From NCBI GenBank assembly GCA_003598055.1, contig QZKI01000055.1, positions 1-45,198 on the forward strand: 45,198 nt of DNA. The letters run 5' to 3'. Of this stretch, positions 8,664 through 17,399 are shown piece after piece; position 1 is the first letter of the stretch; each line of letters begins with the position of its first letter. Made by a program: the position numbers and the translations under genes. Source of the DNA: Candidatus Abyssobacteria bacterium SURF_17. Lineage in GTDB: Bacteria > Abyssobacteria > SURF-5. The notes under the pieces were generated by a model that saw only the letters and a list, made by a program, of their open reading frames with translations, had not been told where the DNA came from and made no database searches.

Positions 8664-8691
8664 GTAGGGGCGCACGGCCGTGCGCCCCTAC
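8664..8691. repeat. GTAGGGGC palindrome, copy 2 (perfect)
   Basis: A perfect 28-base palindrome: GTAGGGGCGCACGG joined to its own reverse complement. It lies about 60 bases upstream of the zinc-ribbon gene, between it and the AT-richer space to ahbC. Confidence 0.85.
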
Positions 8692-9025
8692 AAGAAATGG
8701 CTTTTTCGGGCTATAAAGGACCTATACGCCGACCTCCTACGTTAAATCCTCAATCGTGGGATACATTCACCGTCTGCGGTTCTATCATCCCCCATCTGGA
8801 TTGACAATTAGTCAATTTGAATGCCATGCGTTCACCGTGTCCGCGAGAAGATGTATAACATATTGATAAATAACCAGTTAAACAATCCTTCCATTCCTCA
8901 GACAGATGAATCTGCCAGCGGAGAAGGGGGCATTTTCTGCCCCAAAAAGCCACGGCTCAGGCAGAAATTTCCACCAATGCGTAAGAGTCGCACAGCGCGA
9001 CGCTCCCCCAGCCAAAGTACGGATT

Positions 9026-9081
9026 GGGCGCGATGAATCGCGCCCCTATATCGGCCTGTAGGGGCGCAATTCATTGCGCCC
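9026..9081. repeat. two GTAGGGGC palindromes, head to head
   Basis: GGGCGCGATGAATCGCGCCC with CTA following (9026-9048) and GTAGGGGCGCAATTCATTGC with GCCC following (9058-9081). Their GTAGGGG edges face each other across 9 bases. The remaining space 8692-9227 shows no gene; TTGACAATTAGTCAA at about 8799-8813 is a small inverted repeat of unknown meaning. Confidence 0.75.
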
Positions 9082-9227
9082 TGCGCCTGCGAATCTCTCC
9101 GGATAGTTTCCTTGCAAGATTCCAGGCAAGAACCACGACAGAAATTCACGATTTAATTAGAAAGAGAGTGATAAGCACGCTGACACCATATGATCCCCAT
9201 AATCTCTTTGAAACTAACCCCTTTCCG

Positions 9228-9256
9228 TTGACACAGAACGCGTTTTTGTGTTAAAT
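9228..9256 (+). promoter_or_regulatory. candidate sigma-70 promoter for ahbC
   Basis: Consensus TTGACA (9228-9233), 17-base spacer, TTAAAT (9251-9256), in an AT-rich stretch about 115 bases before the ahbC start. It is the best match in this intergenic space and may start the heme gene block. Confidence 0.6.
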
Positions 9257-9371
9257 TTAATATGGTACGCCGGTTGGCAAAAATGGTGGAGTGTGCCATC
9301 CGGCTGAATTTATAATGGCTTGTTTTGAAAGATGTTGTAAGGTTCACACAGCATAAAGGACACGTGTTGTT

Positions 9372-10556
9372 ATGATAGGTTTCACAAAACTGCTCTGCGG
9401 CGTCGCAACCATAGGGGAGGCGCTCAACTACAGCCGCCACGGCGACTCCGCTGTGCCCGCACATATGCTCCAGTTTACGACCTCTGAAAGACCGCTCGTG
9501 GCGTGGAACACGACGCGCAGATGCAATCTGCGCTGTCTCCACTGCTATCTGGATTCAGAGGACAGAGACTACGCAGGAGAACTGACCACCGAGCAAGCGA
9601 AGGCAATGATAGACGACCTTGCCGAGATGGGCTCGCCGGTCCTCCTCTTCTCCGGCGGCGAACCGCTCTTACGCAAGGACCTATTCGAGCTCGGAGAATA
9701 CACAATCTCGAAAGGAATTCGTGCGGTCATCTCATCTAACGGAACCATCATCGATGAGGCGAAGGCCAGGCGAATCGCAGAGGTAGGGTTCTCCTATGTC
9801 GGCATAAGCATCGACGGCGGCCCCGAGACTCACGACCACTTCCGCCAGAAAAAGGGCGCATTCGAGGCCGCCATCCGCGGCATCGAAAACTGCGCGCGCG
9901 CAGGCGTAAAGGCAGGCATCAGGCTGACAGTAAACCAGCATAACTACAATGACCTCGGAAAAGTGCTCGATATCGTCGAGGAGCACAATATCCCCCGGTT
10001 CTGCATGTATCATCTCGTGTACTCAGGCCGCGGACGCGACCTTGCACAACAAGACCTCACCGCTGACCAGTCACGCAGGGTAGTTGAAACTCTGATTGAA
10101 AAGACGTATGACTGGCAGCGTCGCGGAATCGAGACGGAAATTCTCACAACCGACAACCATGCTGACGGCGTCATGCTCGAAAAGCATATCCGCAGCCTCA
10201 ATCCGGAGCGTGCCCTCGAGATAACCGAACTCCAGAAACGGCACGGCGGATGCTCGGCAGGCAGGAAATTCGCCAACATCGACTGGAAGGGCGACGTGCA
10301 TGCCTGTCAATTCTGGAACCACCTCACGCTCGGCAATGTGAAAGAACGCAGATTCTCCGAAATCTGGACCGACCCCAACAACGAATTTCTCCAGAAACTG
10401 AAACATCTGCACGAGCATATCCACGGAAAACGATGTGGAGTCTGCAAGTATAAGACGATATGCGGCGGCTGCCGCATCCGAGCTGAGGCCGTGACCGGCG
10501 ACATGTGGGGCGACGACCCCGCATGCTACCTCACCGACGAGGAAATAATGAGCTGA
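9372..10556 (+). CDS. ahbC: radical SAM protein, AhbC-type (12,18-didecarboxysiroheme deacetylase)
   Basis: 394 residues. The N terminus MIGFTKLLCG...PAHMLQF followed by WNTTRRCNLRCLHC is the AhbC pattern; Cys51, Cys55 and Cys58 bind the radical SAM 4Fe-4S cluster. The C-terminal auxiliary-cluster region has GGCSAGRK, HACQFW, RCGVCKYKTICGGC and DPACYL. In the siroheme-dependent pathway AhbC removes the acetate side chains of 12,18-didecarboxysiroheme to give Fe-coproporphyrin III. NirJ (heme d1) is close in sequence, but hemB, hemL and ahbA/B/D nearby and the absence of other nir genes favour AhbC. Regulation: candidate promoter at 9228-9256. Confidence 0.85.
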   Translation: MIGFTKLLCGVATIGEALNYSRHGDSAVPAHMLQFTTSERPLVAWNTTRRCNLRCLHCYLDSEDRDYAGELTTEQAKAMIDDLAEMGSPVLLFSGGEPLLRKDLFELGEYTISKGIRAVISSNGTIIDEAKARRIAEVGFSYVGISIDGGPETHDHFRQKKGAFEAAIRGIENCARAGVKAGIRLTVNQHNYNDLGKVLDIVEEHNIPRFCMYHLVYSGRGRDLAQQDLTADQSRRVVETLIEKTYDWQRRGIETEILTTDNHADGVMLEKHIRSLNPERALEITELQKRHGGCSAGRKFANIDWKGDVHACQFWNHLTLGNVKERRFSEIWTDPNNEFLQKLKHLHEHIHGKRCGVCKYKTICGGCRIRAEAVTGDMWGDDPACYLTDEEIMS

Positions 10557-10602
10557 ACCCGACACGGGTTCCAAACTCATTTAGACACGTGACTGAAAAA
10601 TC

Positions 10603-10635
10603 GTAGGGGCGCAGCATGCTGCGCCCGCGCATGTG
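10603..10635. repeat. GTAGGGGC palindrome, copy 5
   Basis: GTAGGGGCGCAGCATGCTGC then GCCCGCGCATGTG, in the 95-base gap between ahbC and hemB. Its inner sequence GCGCAGCATGCTGCGC recurs in the copy at 13040-13066, also within the heme block. Confidence 0.8.
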
Positions 10636-10651
10636 CGAGGGCTAAACTGAA

Positions 10652-11641
10652 ATGCGATATCCTATCTACCGTCCACGCAGGCTACGCGCAAACGAAAACC
10701 TGAGACGACTCATACGTGAGACCCGCCTCTCCACGGACGACCTCATCATGCCCCTGTTCGTCCGGCCCGGCAAGGGAGTACGCAACAAGATTTCTTCAAT
10801 GCCCGGCAATTACCAACTCTCCGTCGATGAGCTCGTGAAAGAATCGGCGAAAGCGGCAGACCTCGGCGTCCCGGCAATCATCTTGTTCGGAATCCCGGAA
10901 AAGAAGGACGCGCTCGGTACCGGAGGCTACAAAAAGGGCAATATCGTCACACAAGCTATCAAAGCGATTAAGAGTAAAGTAGAAAACCTCATCGTAATCA
11001 CCGACGTCTGCCTATGCGAATACACTGACCACGGTCACTGCGGCGTCGTGAAGAGGAAGCGCGGAGGAAAGGATTTCACGGTTGACAATGATGCCACGTT
11101 GGAACTTCTAGCAAAGATGGCGCTCTCGTATGCCGAGGCAGGCGCGGATATCGTCGCTCCGAGCGATATGATGGATGGACGTATCGGAGCCGTCCGGGCG
11201 GCGCTCGATGAAAACGGCTTCGAGAATGTCCCCATAATGGCATACGCGGCCAAATACGCATCAGCGTTTTACGGGCCGTTCCGCGAAGCCGCCGAATCGC
11301 CGCCTAAATTCGGCGACCGGCGCTCATATCAGATGGACCCCCCGAATTCCGACGAGGCCGTTCGCGAGGTCGCACTCGACATCGAGGAAGGCGCCGACAT
11401 CGTGATGGTCAAGCCCGCGCTTGCGTATCTGGACGTCATCTATCGCGTCAAGCAAGAATTCGGCTACCCCGTGGCCGCTTACAACGTAAGCGGAGAATTC
11501 TCTCTCGTCAAGGCCGCCGCAGCCCGTAACTGGGTCGATGAACAGAAGCTCGTCCTCGAGATACTTACGAGCATCAAACGCGCCGGAGCCGACATGATAT
11601 TGACGTACCACGCAATGGAAGTCGCCCACTGGCTGGCATAA
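10652..11641 (+). CDS. hemB: porphobilinogen synthase (delta-aminolevulinate dehydratase)
   Basis: 329 residues, full length. Condenses two 5-aminolevulinate molecules to porphobilinogen, the step after HemL in tetrapyrrole synthesis. Schiff-base lysines are Lys201 ([15 protein letters not shown]) and Lys254 ([11 protein letters not shown]). The metal loop [14 protein letters not shown] has three cysteines (120, 122, 130), so this is the zinc-dependent type rather than the Asp/magnesium type. Start ATG at 10652 with GAGGG upstream. Lies between ahbC and ahbD, so it feeds the same siroheme-to-heme route. Confidence 0.97.
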   Translation: MRYPIYRPRRLRANENLRRLIRETRLSTDDLIMPLFVRPGKGVRNKISSMPGNYQLSVDELVKESAKAADLGVPAIILFGIPEKKDALGTGGYKKGNIVTQAIKAIKSKVENLIVITDVCLCEYTDHGHCGVVKRKRGGKDFTVDNDATLELLAKMALSYAEAGADIVAPSDMMDGRIGAVRAALDENGFENVPIMAYAAKYASAFYGPFREAAESPPKFGDRRSYQMDPPNSDEAVREVALDIEEGADIVMVKPALAYLDVIYRVKQEFGYPVAAYNVSGEFSLVKAAAARNWVDEQKLVLEILTSIKRAGADMILTYHAMEVAHWLA

Positions 11642-11669
11642 GCACAAGAGATGCTATTCTGAGCATTCT

Positions 11670-11692
11670 CACCCCCGCTGTTGGAGGGGGTG
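11670..11692 (+). terminator. hairpin downstream of hemB
   Basis: CACCCCC (11670-11676) and GGGGGTG (11686-11692) form a 7-bp GC stem with a 9-base loop, 28 bases after the hemB stop. No T-run follows, so it may only stabilise or attenuate the transcript. Confidence 0.35.
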
Positions 11693-11701
11693 ACTTGACT
11701 A

Positions 11702-11843
11702 GGAAACATTCCTGGCTCTCATCGTCATTGCGAGTTATGCCACGCCTGAGGCGGGGCATGACGAAGCAATCTCTGCACAAGCCTTGTCTGCCAAGGAGAT
11801 TGCTTCGGTCTGGCCTGCGACTCTCCGCTCCCTCGCAATGACT
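11702..11843. repeat. GTCATTGCGAG palindromic element, ~140 bp
   Basis: Begins AGGAAACATTCCTGG, then GTCATTGCGAG, GAAGCAATCTC, a centre CACAAGCCTTGTCTGCCAAG, GAGATTGCTTC and finally CTCGCAATGAC. The element at 22150-22265 is the same sequence in the opposite orientation, including the centre and the AAACATTCC flank. No coding frame. It fills most of the 268-base gap between hemB and ahbD. Confidence 0.7.
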
Positions 11844-11909
11844 GAGGGTGATTGACGCTTGAAAGCATAACGAAGATACTATTGTGTGATCTGCATCATA
11901 CACGCGAAC

Positions 11910-13010
11910 ATGAAAACCACGAAGACACACGCAAAACAGCACTCGCACACTGAAGGCCGCGGCCACAAACCGTCCGAGCTCAGATTGGTTGCATGGGAGA
12001 TCACCCGCTCCTGCAACCTCGCCTGCATCCATTGCAGGGCTTCCGCGGAGCGAGGCCCCTACCCAAATGAGTTGACTACGGACGAGTGCAAGAAAGTGCT
12101 CGACGAAATAGCGTCGTTCAGCGACCCCATCATCATCTTCACCGGCGGAGAGCCTCTCTTACGACCAGATATTTTCGACATCCTCCGGTACGGTCAGGGG
12201 CTCGGCCTCAAGATGACCATGGCCGTGAACGGATTACTTCTCGACGAGGCAACCGCGCGCAGACTGGTCGAACACGGCATCCAACGCATCAGCATAAGCA
12301 TTGACGGCGCTACCGCCGAAACCCATGACGCATTCCGTAACGTCCCCGGCGCATTCGCCGGCGCCATGCGTGGCATCGAGGCCGCAAAGAAAGCAGGCCT
12401 GCCGTTCCAAATCAACTCAACTATCACGAAGCTCAATCTCGACGAGATACCAGACCTCCTCAAACTTGCGGTTGAAGCAGGCGCCGTTGCTCACCACATC
12501 TTCTTGCTCGTCCCCACGGGCCGCGGCAAGGAGCTAGAAGAACAGGAAATTTCGCCCGAGCAGTACGAACAAGTCCTCAACTGGTTCTACGAGCAACGCG
12601 AAAAAGTGCCGATTCAGCTCAAGGCCACCTGCGCTCCTCATTATTATAGAATCCTCCGTGAGCGCGCCGCCAAAGAAGGCAAACAGGTCAGCTTCGAGAC
12701 CTACGGCATGGACGCCGTCACTCGTGGGTGCCTTGGCGGCGTTGCCTTCTGCTTCATTTCCCACACAGGAACACTTTCTCCCTGCGGGTATCTCGAGCTC
12801 GATTGCGGCAACATTCGCAAGGAAGGCTTCCGCAAAGCTTGGGAGCAATCACCGATCTTCAAAGAGCTTCGCGATTTCTCCCTCTATCAGGGTAAGTGCG
12901 GGAAGTGCAGATATCTCAAAGTGTGCGGAGGGTGCCGGGCCCGCGCATACGCCCGGACCGGCAACTACCTCGCCGAGGAACCCTACTGCGTGTATCCGGG
13001 ACATGAGTGA
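11910..13010 (+). CDS. ahbD: radical SAM heme synthase, AhbD-type (Fe-coproporphyrin III decarboxylase)
   Basis: 366 residues from the ATG at 11910. LRLVAWEITRSCNLACIHC is characteristic of AhbD; Cys35, Cys39 and Cys42 ligate the radical SAM cluster, followed by FTGGEPLLRPDIF. The C terminus carries auxiliary-cluster cysteines: TRGCLGGVAFCF, LSPCGYLELDCG, GKCGKCRYLKVCGGC and EPYCVYPG. AhbD oxidatively decarboxylates the two propionates of Fe-coproporphyrin III to vinyls, giving heme b, the last step of the alternative pathway. An in-frame GTG at 11886 is possible but less likely. The N-terminal ~22 residues are His/Lys-rich and not conserved in the family. Confidence 0.88.
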   Translation: MKTTKTHAKQHSHTEGRGHKPSELRLVAWEITRSCNLACIHCRASAERGPYPNELTTDECKKVLDEIASFSDPIIIFTGGEPLLRPDIFDILRYGQGLGLKMTMAVNGLLLDEATARRLVEHGIQRISISIDGATAETHDAFRNVPGAFAGAMRGIEAAKKAGLPFQINSTITKLNLDEIPDLLKLAVEAGAVAHHIFLLVPTGRGKELEEQEISPEQYEQVLNWFYEQREKVPIQLKATCAPHYYRILRERAAKEGKQVSFETYGMDAVTRGCLGGVAFCFISHTGTLSPCGYLELDCGNIRKEGFRKAWEQSPIFKELRDFSLYQGKCGKCRYLKVCGGCRARAYARTGNYLAEEPYCVYPGHE

Positions 13011-13039
13011 CCGAACCGGTTCTATGGCAGAACTTAATT

Positions 13040-13066
13040 GTAGGGCGCAGCATGCTGCGCCCCTAC
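13040..13066. repeat. GTAGGGGC palindrome, copy 6
   Basis: GTAGGGCGCAGCATGCTGCG then CCCCTAC; one G shorter on the left arm than the consensus. Lies 30 bases after the ahbD stop. Confidence 0.8.
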
Positions 13067-13121
13067 AAACATGATTCCTAAACCGTTTGCACATTGAACA
13101 CGCTGCGAGAATATGAATCTG

Positions 13122-13203
13122 TGCCTGTAGGTGCGAATTCATTCGCATGGTTTTCGGGAGCGTTCTCGCCAGGCATATGCGAATGCGTTCGCACTTACAG
13201 GGA
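13122..13203. repeat. GTAGGTGCGAA-edged palindromic element, copy 2
   Basis: GTGCCTGTAGGTGCGAATTC on the left and GAATGCGTTCGCACTTACAG plus GGACAC on the right pair across a ~28-base centre. Shares arms and the TCGGG / CATATGCGAATG centre edges with the element at 1302-1432. Confidence 0.7.
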
Positions 13204-13244
13204 CACGTGCTAAATCACCGACTTGCGGGGCAACACACATCGCC

Positions 13245-13712
13245 ATGACCAAACTGCGAAAAATCGAGACACAAGTCCTCGAAATTATCCAGCAGGATTT
13301 TCCTCTTACACCGCGTCCGTACGAAGAGCTCGCCCGCAGGCTCGGCTCCTCCGAAGACGAGGTATTCAAGGCCGTCCAGAGCCTCCGTAAGAAGGGCATC
13401 ATCCGCAGACTGGGTGGCAGTTTCGATTCGAGAAAGATCGGGTACAAGAGCACGCTCGTAGCGCTCAGCGTCCCGAAGACCCGCCTCCAGGAAGTCGTCA
13501 CCATTGTGAACAGCTACCCCGGCGTCACACATAATTATGAGCGCGAAGGCAAGTACAACGTCTGGTTCACCCTTATAGCCGAATCGGAGCAAGCAATTGA
13601 AGAAACGATTGCTGAAATTAGAAACAAGACGGGTGCGGAAATCATAAACCTGCCGGCGACCCATCTCTTCAAGATAAAGGTCGATTTCGACCTCGGGAAC
13701 AATGACGAATGA
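13245..13712 (+). CDS. ahbA: siroheme decarboxylase subunit AhbA, Lrp/AsnC-like
   Basis: 155 residues from the ATG at 13245. N-terminal winged-helix segment (LEIIQQDFPLTPRPYEELAR; SSEDEVFKAVQSLRKKGIIRR) and C-terminal RAM-like ferredoxin fold with VTHNYEREGKYNVWFTL. AhbA and AhbB form a heterodimer that decarboxylates siroheme at C12 and C18, the first committed step of the alternative heme route. Although Lrp-like, these proteins act as enzymes. The frame extends upstream to 13131, but that stretch lies in a repeat. Overlaps ahbB by 4 nt (ATGA), so the two subunits are probably translated in step. Confidence 0.87.
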   Translation: MTKLRKIETQVLEIIQQDFPLTPRPYEELARRLGSSEDEVFKAVQSLRKKGIIRRLGGSFDSRKIGYKSTLVALSVPKTRLQEVVTIVNSYPGVTHNYEREGKYNVWFTLIAESEQAIEETIAEIRNKTGAEIINLPATHLFKIKVDFDLGNNDE

Positions 13713-14182
13713 AACTCGACCCGCTCGACCACGAAATCATAAACGCTCTCTCAGGCGACATCTCGGACTCTCTCCGTCCCTATCACGACATCGCCTCCCG
13801 ATTGAATATAAGCGAAGACGAACTGCTGCGGCGGGTTCGCAACTATGAAAAGACAGGCGTGCTCCGCAGGATGGGAGCGATGATAGCCCATCGCGTCGCT
13901 GGCGTGGATGCCAACGGAATGATCGTGTGGGACATCCCCGAGGAGCACATCGAAGATGTCGGGCGCAAGCTCGCCTCAACACAGGAAGTCACCCATTGTT
14001 ACGCTCGACGGCGACACCCCGATTGGCCTTACAACCTTTATACGATGGTTCACGGACGCACTCGCAAGACGTGCGAGCGCATCGCAGCCAGATTAGCTCA
14101 GGAAGTGGGAATCGGGAACTACAAAGTCGTCTTCAGCACACGCGAGTTCAAAAAGACCAGTCCACGGTACTTCGTGAAGTGA
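13709..14182 (+). CDS. ahbB: siroheme decarboxylase subunit AhbB, Lrp/AsnC-like
   Basis: 157 residues. Winged-helix N terminus (SLRPYHDIASRLNISEDELL; KTGVLRRMGAMIAHRVAG) and effector-like domain with THCYARRRHPDWPYNLYTMV, the AhbB hallmark that places aromatic and basic residues in the substrate pocket. The arginine-rich RRRHP loop fits binding of the carboxylates of siroheme. Partner of AhbA directly upstream (4-nt overlap); hemL follows after 8 nt. AhbA versus AhbB is assigned from these motifs and the gene order ahbA-ahbB. Confidence 0.87.
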   Translation: MKLDPLDHEIINALSGDISDSLRPYHDIASRLNISEDELLRRVRNYEKTGVLRRMGAMIAHRVAGVDANGMIVWDIPEEHIEDVGRKLASTQEVTHCYARRRHPDWPYNLYTMVHGRTRKTCERIAARLAQEVGIGNYKVVFSTREFKKTSPRYFVK

Positions 14183-14190
14183 GGGCACAG

Positions 14191-15483
14191 ATGGCTCGGA
14201 AAATGACAAAATCACGCAGATTGTGGAAGCAGGCGCAGCGCTACATGCCCGGCGGGGTAAACAGTCCCGTCCGCGCGTTCAAGGGAGTGAGCGGCACGCC
14301 CATATTCGTCGAGCGCGGTAAAGGCTGCAAGATATGGGACGTCGACGGAAACGAATATATCGACTATGTCTGTTCGTGGGGACCTCTCATCCTCGGCCAT
14401 GCACATAGGGAAATCGTCAGCCGGGTGAAGAAAGCCGCCGAGAAAGGAACAAGCTTCGGGATACCGACCGAGCGCGAGTCCGAGCTTGCCCGCGCAATTA
14501 TCCGCGCCGTACCCTCCGTCGAAATGGTCCGGCTCGTGAATTCGGGTACCGAAGCCGTCATGAGCGCAATACGGCTCGCACGCGCCTTCACCAACCGCTC
14601 CATTGTCGTCAAATTCGAGGGCTGCTACCACGGACATGCCGACGGATTACTCGTCAAGGCAGGCTCCGGCGCGACCACACTCGGCGTACCCACCAGCCCG
14701 GGCGTGCCTCCCGAATATGCCGCATGCACCATGACGCTTCCTTACAACAATATTGATGCGGCCGCCGCCGCCTGCAGCGACCACGGAAGCCGCATCGCCT
14801 GCATCATCGCAGAGCCTATCGCCGGAAACATGGGTGTCGTTCCGCCCGTGAACGGATTCCTCGAATCACTCCGCGAGATCACGGAGAAACACGGAATCGT
14901 TCTTATCTTCGACGAAATCATCACCGGATTCCGCGTCGCCTACGGTGGCGCCCAGTCCCTGTTCAAAATCCGGCCTGACCTTACTACGCTCGGGAAGATA
15001 ATCGGCGGGGGACTACCCGTCGGGGCATACGGAGGCAAAGCCGAAATCATGGAAAAGATGGCCCCTGCCGGGCCAGTGTACCAGGCAGGTACGCTGTCGG
15101 GCAATCCTCTGGCGGTCGAGGCCGGCTTGGCGGCGCTTGAGGTGCTATCACGCCCCGGCGTGTACAAGAAACTCGATAAAATGGCCTCGCTGCTGGGTGA
15201 AGGACTCATCCGCGCCGCCCGCATGGCGGGTATCCCCTCCTACCATACGAGAATCGGCTCAATGCTGTGCATGTTCTTTTCGGAAGGCCCTGTCAACAAC
15301 TACGATGATGCTCTCAAATGCAATACCCAGCGCTACGGCAAATTCTTCCATGAAATGCTCCGTCGGGGCGTTTACCTCGCGCCGTCCCAATTCGAGGCCG
15401 CCTTTGTGTCATTGGCACACACGGAGAAGGATATAGAGAAAACGGTTCGCGCAGCGGAACAGTCCCTCCTCGAAATCGTCTGA
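14191..15483 (+). CDS. hemL: glutamate-1-semialdehyde 2,1-aminomutase
   Basis: 430 residues from the ATG at 14191, with GAGGG about 6 nt upstream. PLP enzyme of aminotransferase class III that isomerises glutamate-1-semialdehyde to 5-aminolevulinate, the substrate of HemB. Motifs: MPGGVNSPVRAFKGV at the N terminus, NSGTEAVMSAIRLAR, FDEIITGFR, and PLP lysine Lys269 in TTLGKIIGGGLPVGAYGG, then AGTLSGNPLA. The longest frame begins at 13927 inside ahbB and is not credible. Shows C5-pathway ALA formation; glutamyl-tRNA reductase (hemA), hemC and hemD are not in the window. The 177 bases after it hold no gene; GCGCTTTATTTTTTTGC near 15500 is a possible weak transcription stop. Confidence 0.96.
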   Translation: MARKMTKSRRLWKQAQRYMPGGVNSPVRAFKGVSGTPIFVERGKGCKIWDVDGNEYIDYVCSWGPLILGHAHREIVSRVKKAAEKGTSFGIPTERESELARAIIRAVPSVEMVRLVNSGTEAVMSAIRLARAFTNRSIVVKFEGCYHGHADGLLVKAGSGATTLGVPTSPGVPPEYAACTMTLPYNNIDAAAAACSDHGSRIACIIAEPIAGNMGVVPPVNGFLESLREITEKHGIVLIFDEIITGFRVAYGGAQSLFKIRPDLTTLGKIIGGGLPVGAYGGKAEIMEKMAPAGPVYQAGTLSGNPLAVEAGLAALEVLSRPGVYKKLDKMASLLGEGLIRAARMAGIPSYHTRIGSMLCMFFSEGPVNNYDDALKCNTQRYGKFFHEMLRRGVYLAPSQFEAAFVSLAHTEKDIEKTVRAAEQSLLEIV

Positions 15484-15660
15484 TGGAGGCCTATCGAAAG
15501 CGCTTTATTTTTTTGCAGCTTTCCACTATACTTACCGCTCGACACACAGTTTCCGGAAATCCCCGGAACTTGAAGAAAAGATAAGGAGAAGCGCACTGTC
15601 AACACGGGGTGGCCAAAGTGAGGAGACGACCGCCTCCGCGCCTCATGGAGAGCATCCCAT

Positions 15661-17367
15661 ATGTCGCCTGTTTCGGTCACAGAGATACGCTTAATCGTCC
15701 ACCTTGGCTTGATGCTGATAGCCGGCATGGTGGCGGGGGAACTCGTCGCGCGCATCAGGATACCGAGAGTTACCGGCTATCTGCTCGCAGGATTGCTGGT
15801 CGGCCCATCCGTGACGGGTCTCATCAAAGGGCTTGAACTTCGCAATTTCGACCTTATCGCCCAACTCGCGCTGGGACTGATCCTGTTCAACATCGGCGGA
15901 GAATTTGAGGCAGGACATGTGAGACGCTTCGGTCGAAAGCTCCTGACGGTGACCCTGTTTCAGATGACCCTCACGTGGCTGCTCGTAACATGCGCCATCT
16001 GGGCAGTCAGTGGCAACGGAGTCCTGGCTTGCTTGACCGGCTTCATCGCAATGGAGACCGCGCCGGCGGCCACGCTGCTCGTCGTGAAAGAATATGAATC
16101 CGAAGGCCCCCTGACGAATAACCTCATAGCGCTCGTGGGCATCAATAACATCATTTGTCTCTCGTTGTTCCCTGTCGTCGTGGCGTTGCTGTTCGGACAC
16201 TTCGAAGGCTCCATTCATGCGCCTCTGACTGTTGGGAAATCTCTCGTCGTGGGAGTGGCACTCGGCCTGGCAGTCAGCTTTCTGGAAGAGTACACCAGGG
16301 GCGCAAAAGGGCAGCTCCTTGTCGGCCTCGGGGCTGTTACGTTGGCATTGGGACTCTCGTATAGGTGGGGCGGGTCGCCCCCTCTCTCGGCCCTCGTCAT
16401 GGGCATGGCAAAAGTAAACTCCTCAGCTCACGGGCCGGCGCTCATCCAGAAACTGGACGAAGCGGTTTACCCGCTGTATGTACTATTCTTTGTTATCGCA
16501 GGCGCGAATCTCCACCTTGATACGCTCCGCCTCGTTGGGCTCGTGGGCGCAGCGTACATAACTGCCAGAACCATCGCAAAAATCGCTGGGACCGCTTGGG
16601 GAGCACACTCCGCCGGCCTCTCGCATCTCATGAAGGGGTATCTCGGTCCGGCCATGCTCTCGCATGCGGGCGTCGCGATTGGGATGGCAATGGCGCTTGG
16701 CAGACAGGGCACAAACGACGGCATCATCGCACAAACACTCGTCCTCGGCTCAGTCGTTGTGTTCGAGCTCCTCGGCCCCATCGCCGTGAGATTCTCCCTC
16801 GTGCGCTCCGGCGAGGTGAAGATGGCCTCCCTGCTGCCCCATGCGCCGGGTCACTCAGGCCTCGATAACCTCGAAAAAGTCCTTCATCAGGTCAGAAGGT
16901 CGCTCGGTATACCCATGAAACGCATGGGCCCGACTGACCGTCCACTGGCCGCGAAACACCTAATGCGGAGCAACGTGGAAACTGTGCCCGATACCGCGCA
17001 CTTCGACGAGTTGCTCAAGATAATCTCACATGCGCGTTACGATTTGCTCCCGGTCATAGATAAGGAAGGCAAATATGTTGGAAACATCTCGTTTCCGCAG
17101 ATACGAGATGTTATATTCGACCAGACACTGGCCGACCTGCTGATAGCGCGGGACCTGCTCGACCACGAAACGGCCTATGTGACGCCGGATGAGCCACTGG
17201 CTGTGGTCCTCCAAAAATTTCACGAGATCCCTTATGAAGTCGGCAGCCTGCCCGTTGTTGCCGAGAGTAAGAACCCAAACGTAGTTGGCATGATTCGCCA
17301 ACGCGATATCGTCGATATGTTCAGGCTTATCCGCTCGGGAAATGAAGAGCGAACACGCTCGCGATAG
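15661..17367 (+). CDS. cation/proton antiporter (CPA2-like) with C-terminal CBS pair
   Basis: 568 residues. The first ~385 form a Na+/H+ exchanger-type membrane domain with about 12 hydrophobic helices (start HLGLMLIAGMVAGELVAR, then IPRVTGYLLAGLLVGPS, typical of CPA2 carriers). After a linker, residues about 430-560 form two CBS repeats (MRSNVETVPDTAHFDELLKI; YVTPDEPLAVVLQKFHEIPY), which usually sense adenine nucleotides or cyclic dinucleotides. Likely exchanges Na+ or K+ for protons across the inner membrane; the ion cannot be told from sequence. GGAG lies before the ATG. Only 32 nt separate it from an EIIA(Ntr)-like gene, suggesting regulation of transport by that phosphocarrier. Confidence 0.85.
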   Translation: MSPVSVTEIRLIVHLGLMLIAGMVAGELVARIRIPRVTGYLLAGLLVGPSVTGLIKGLELRNFDLIAQLALGLILFNIGGEFEAGHVRRFGRKLLTVTLFQMTLTWLLVTCAIWAVSGNGVLACLTGFIAMETAPAATLLVVKEYESEGPLTNNLIALVGINNIICLSLFPVVVALLFGHFEGSIHAPLTVGKSLVVGVALGLAVSFLEEYTRGAKGQLLVGLGAVTLALGLSYRWGGSPPLSALVMGMAKVNSSAHGPALIQKLDEAVYPLYVLFFVIAGANLHLDTLRLVGLVGAAYITARTIAKIAGTAWGAHSAGLSHLMKGYLGPAMLSHAGVAIGMAMALGRQGTNDGIIAQTLVLGSVVVFELLGPIAVRFSLVRSGEVKMASLLPHAPGHSGLDNLEKVLHQVRRSLGIPMKRMGPTDRPLAAKHLMRSNVETVPDTAHFDELLKIISHARYDLLPVIDKEGKYVGNISFPQIRDVIFDQTLADLLIARDLLDHETAYVTPDEPLAVVLQKFHEIPYEVGSLPVVAESKNPNVVGMIRQRDIVDMFRLIRSGNEERTRSR

Positions 17368-17399
17368 GTTAGACTCGAAAAAAGGGTGGTGATTGTGCA

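Noticed and set aside
9372..10556. NirJ (heme d1 synthesis) for the first radical SAM gene
   Set aside because: Close relatives in sequence, but hemB, hemL and ahbA/B/D neighbours and no nirS/F/D-type genes favour AhbC.
13927..14190. N-terminal extension of HemL within ahbB
   Set aside because: The 88 extra codons overlap a conserved gene in another frame; HemL homologues start near the ATG at 14191.
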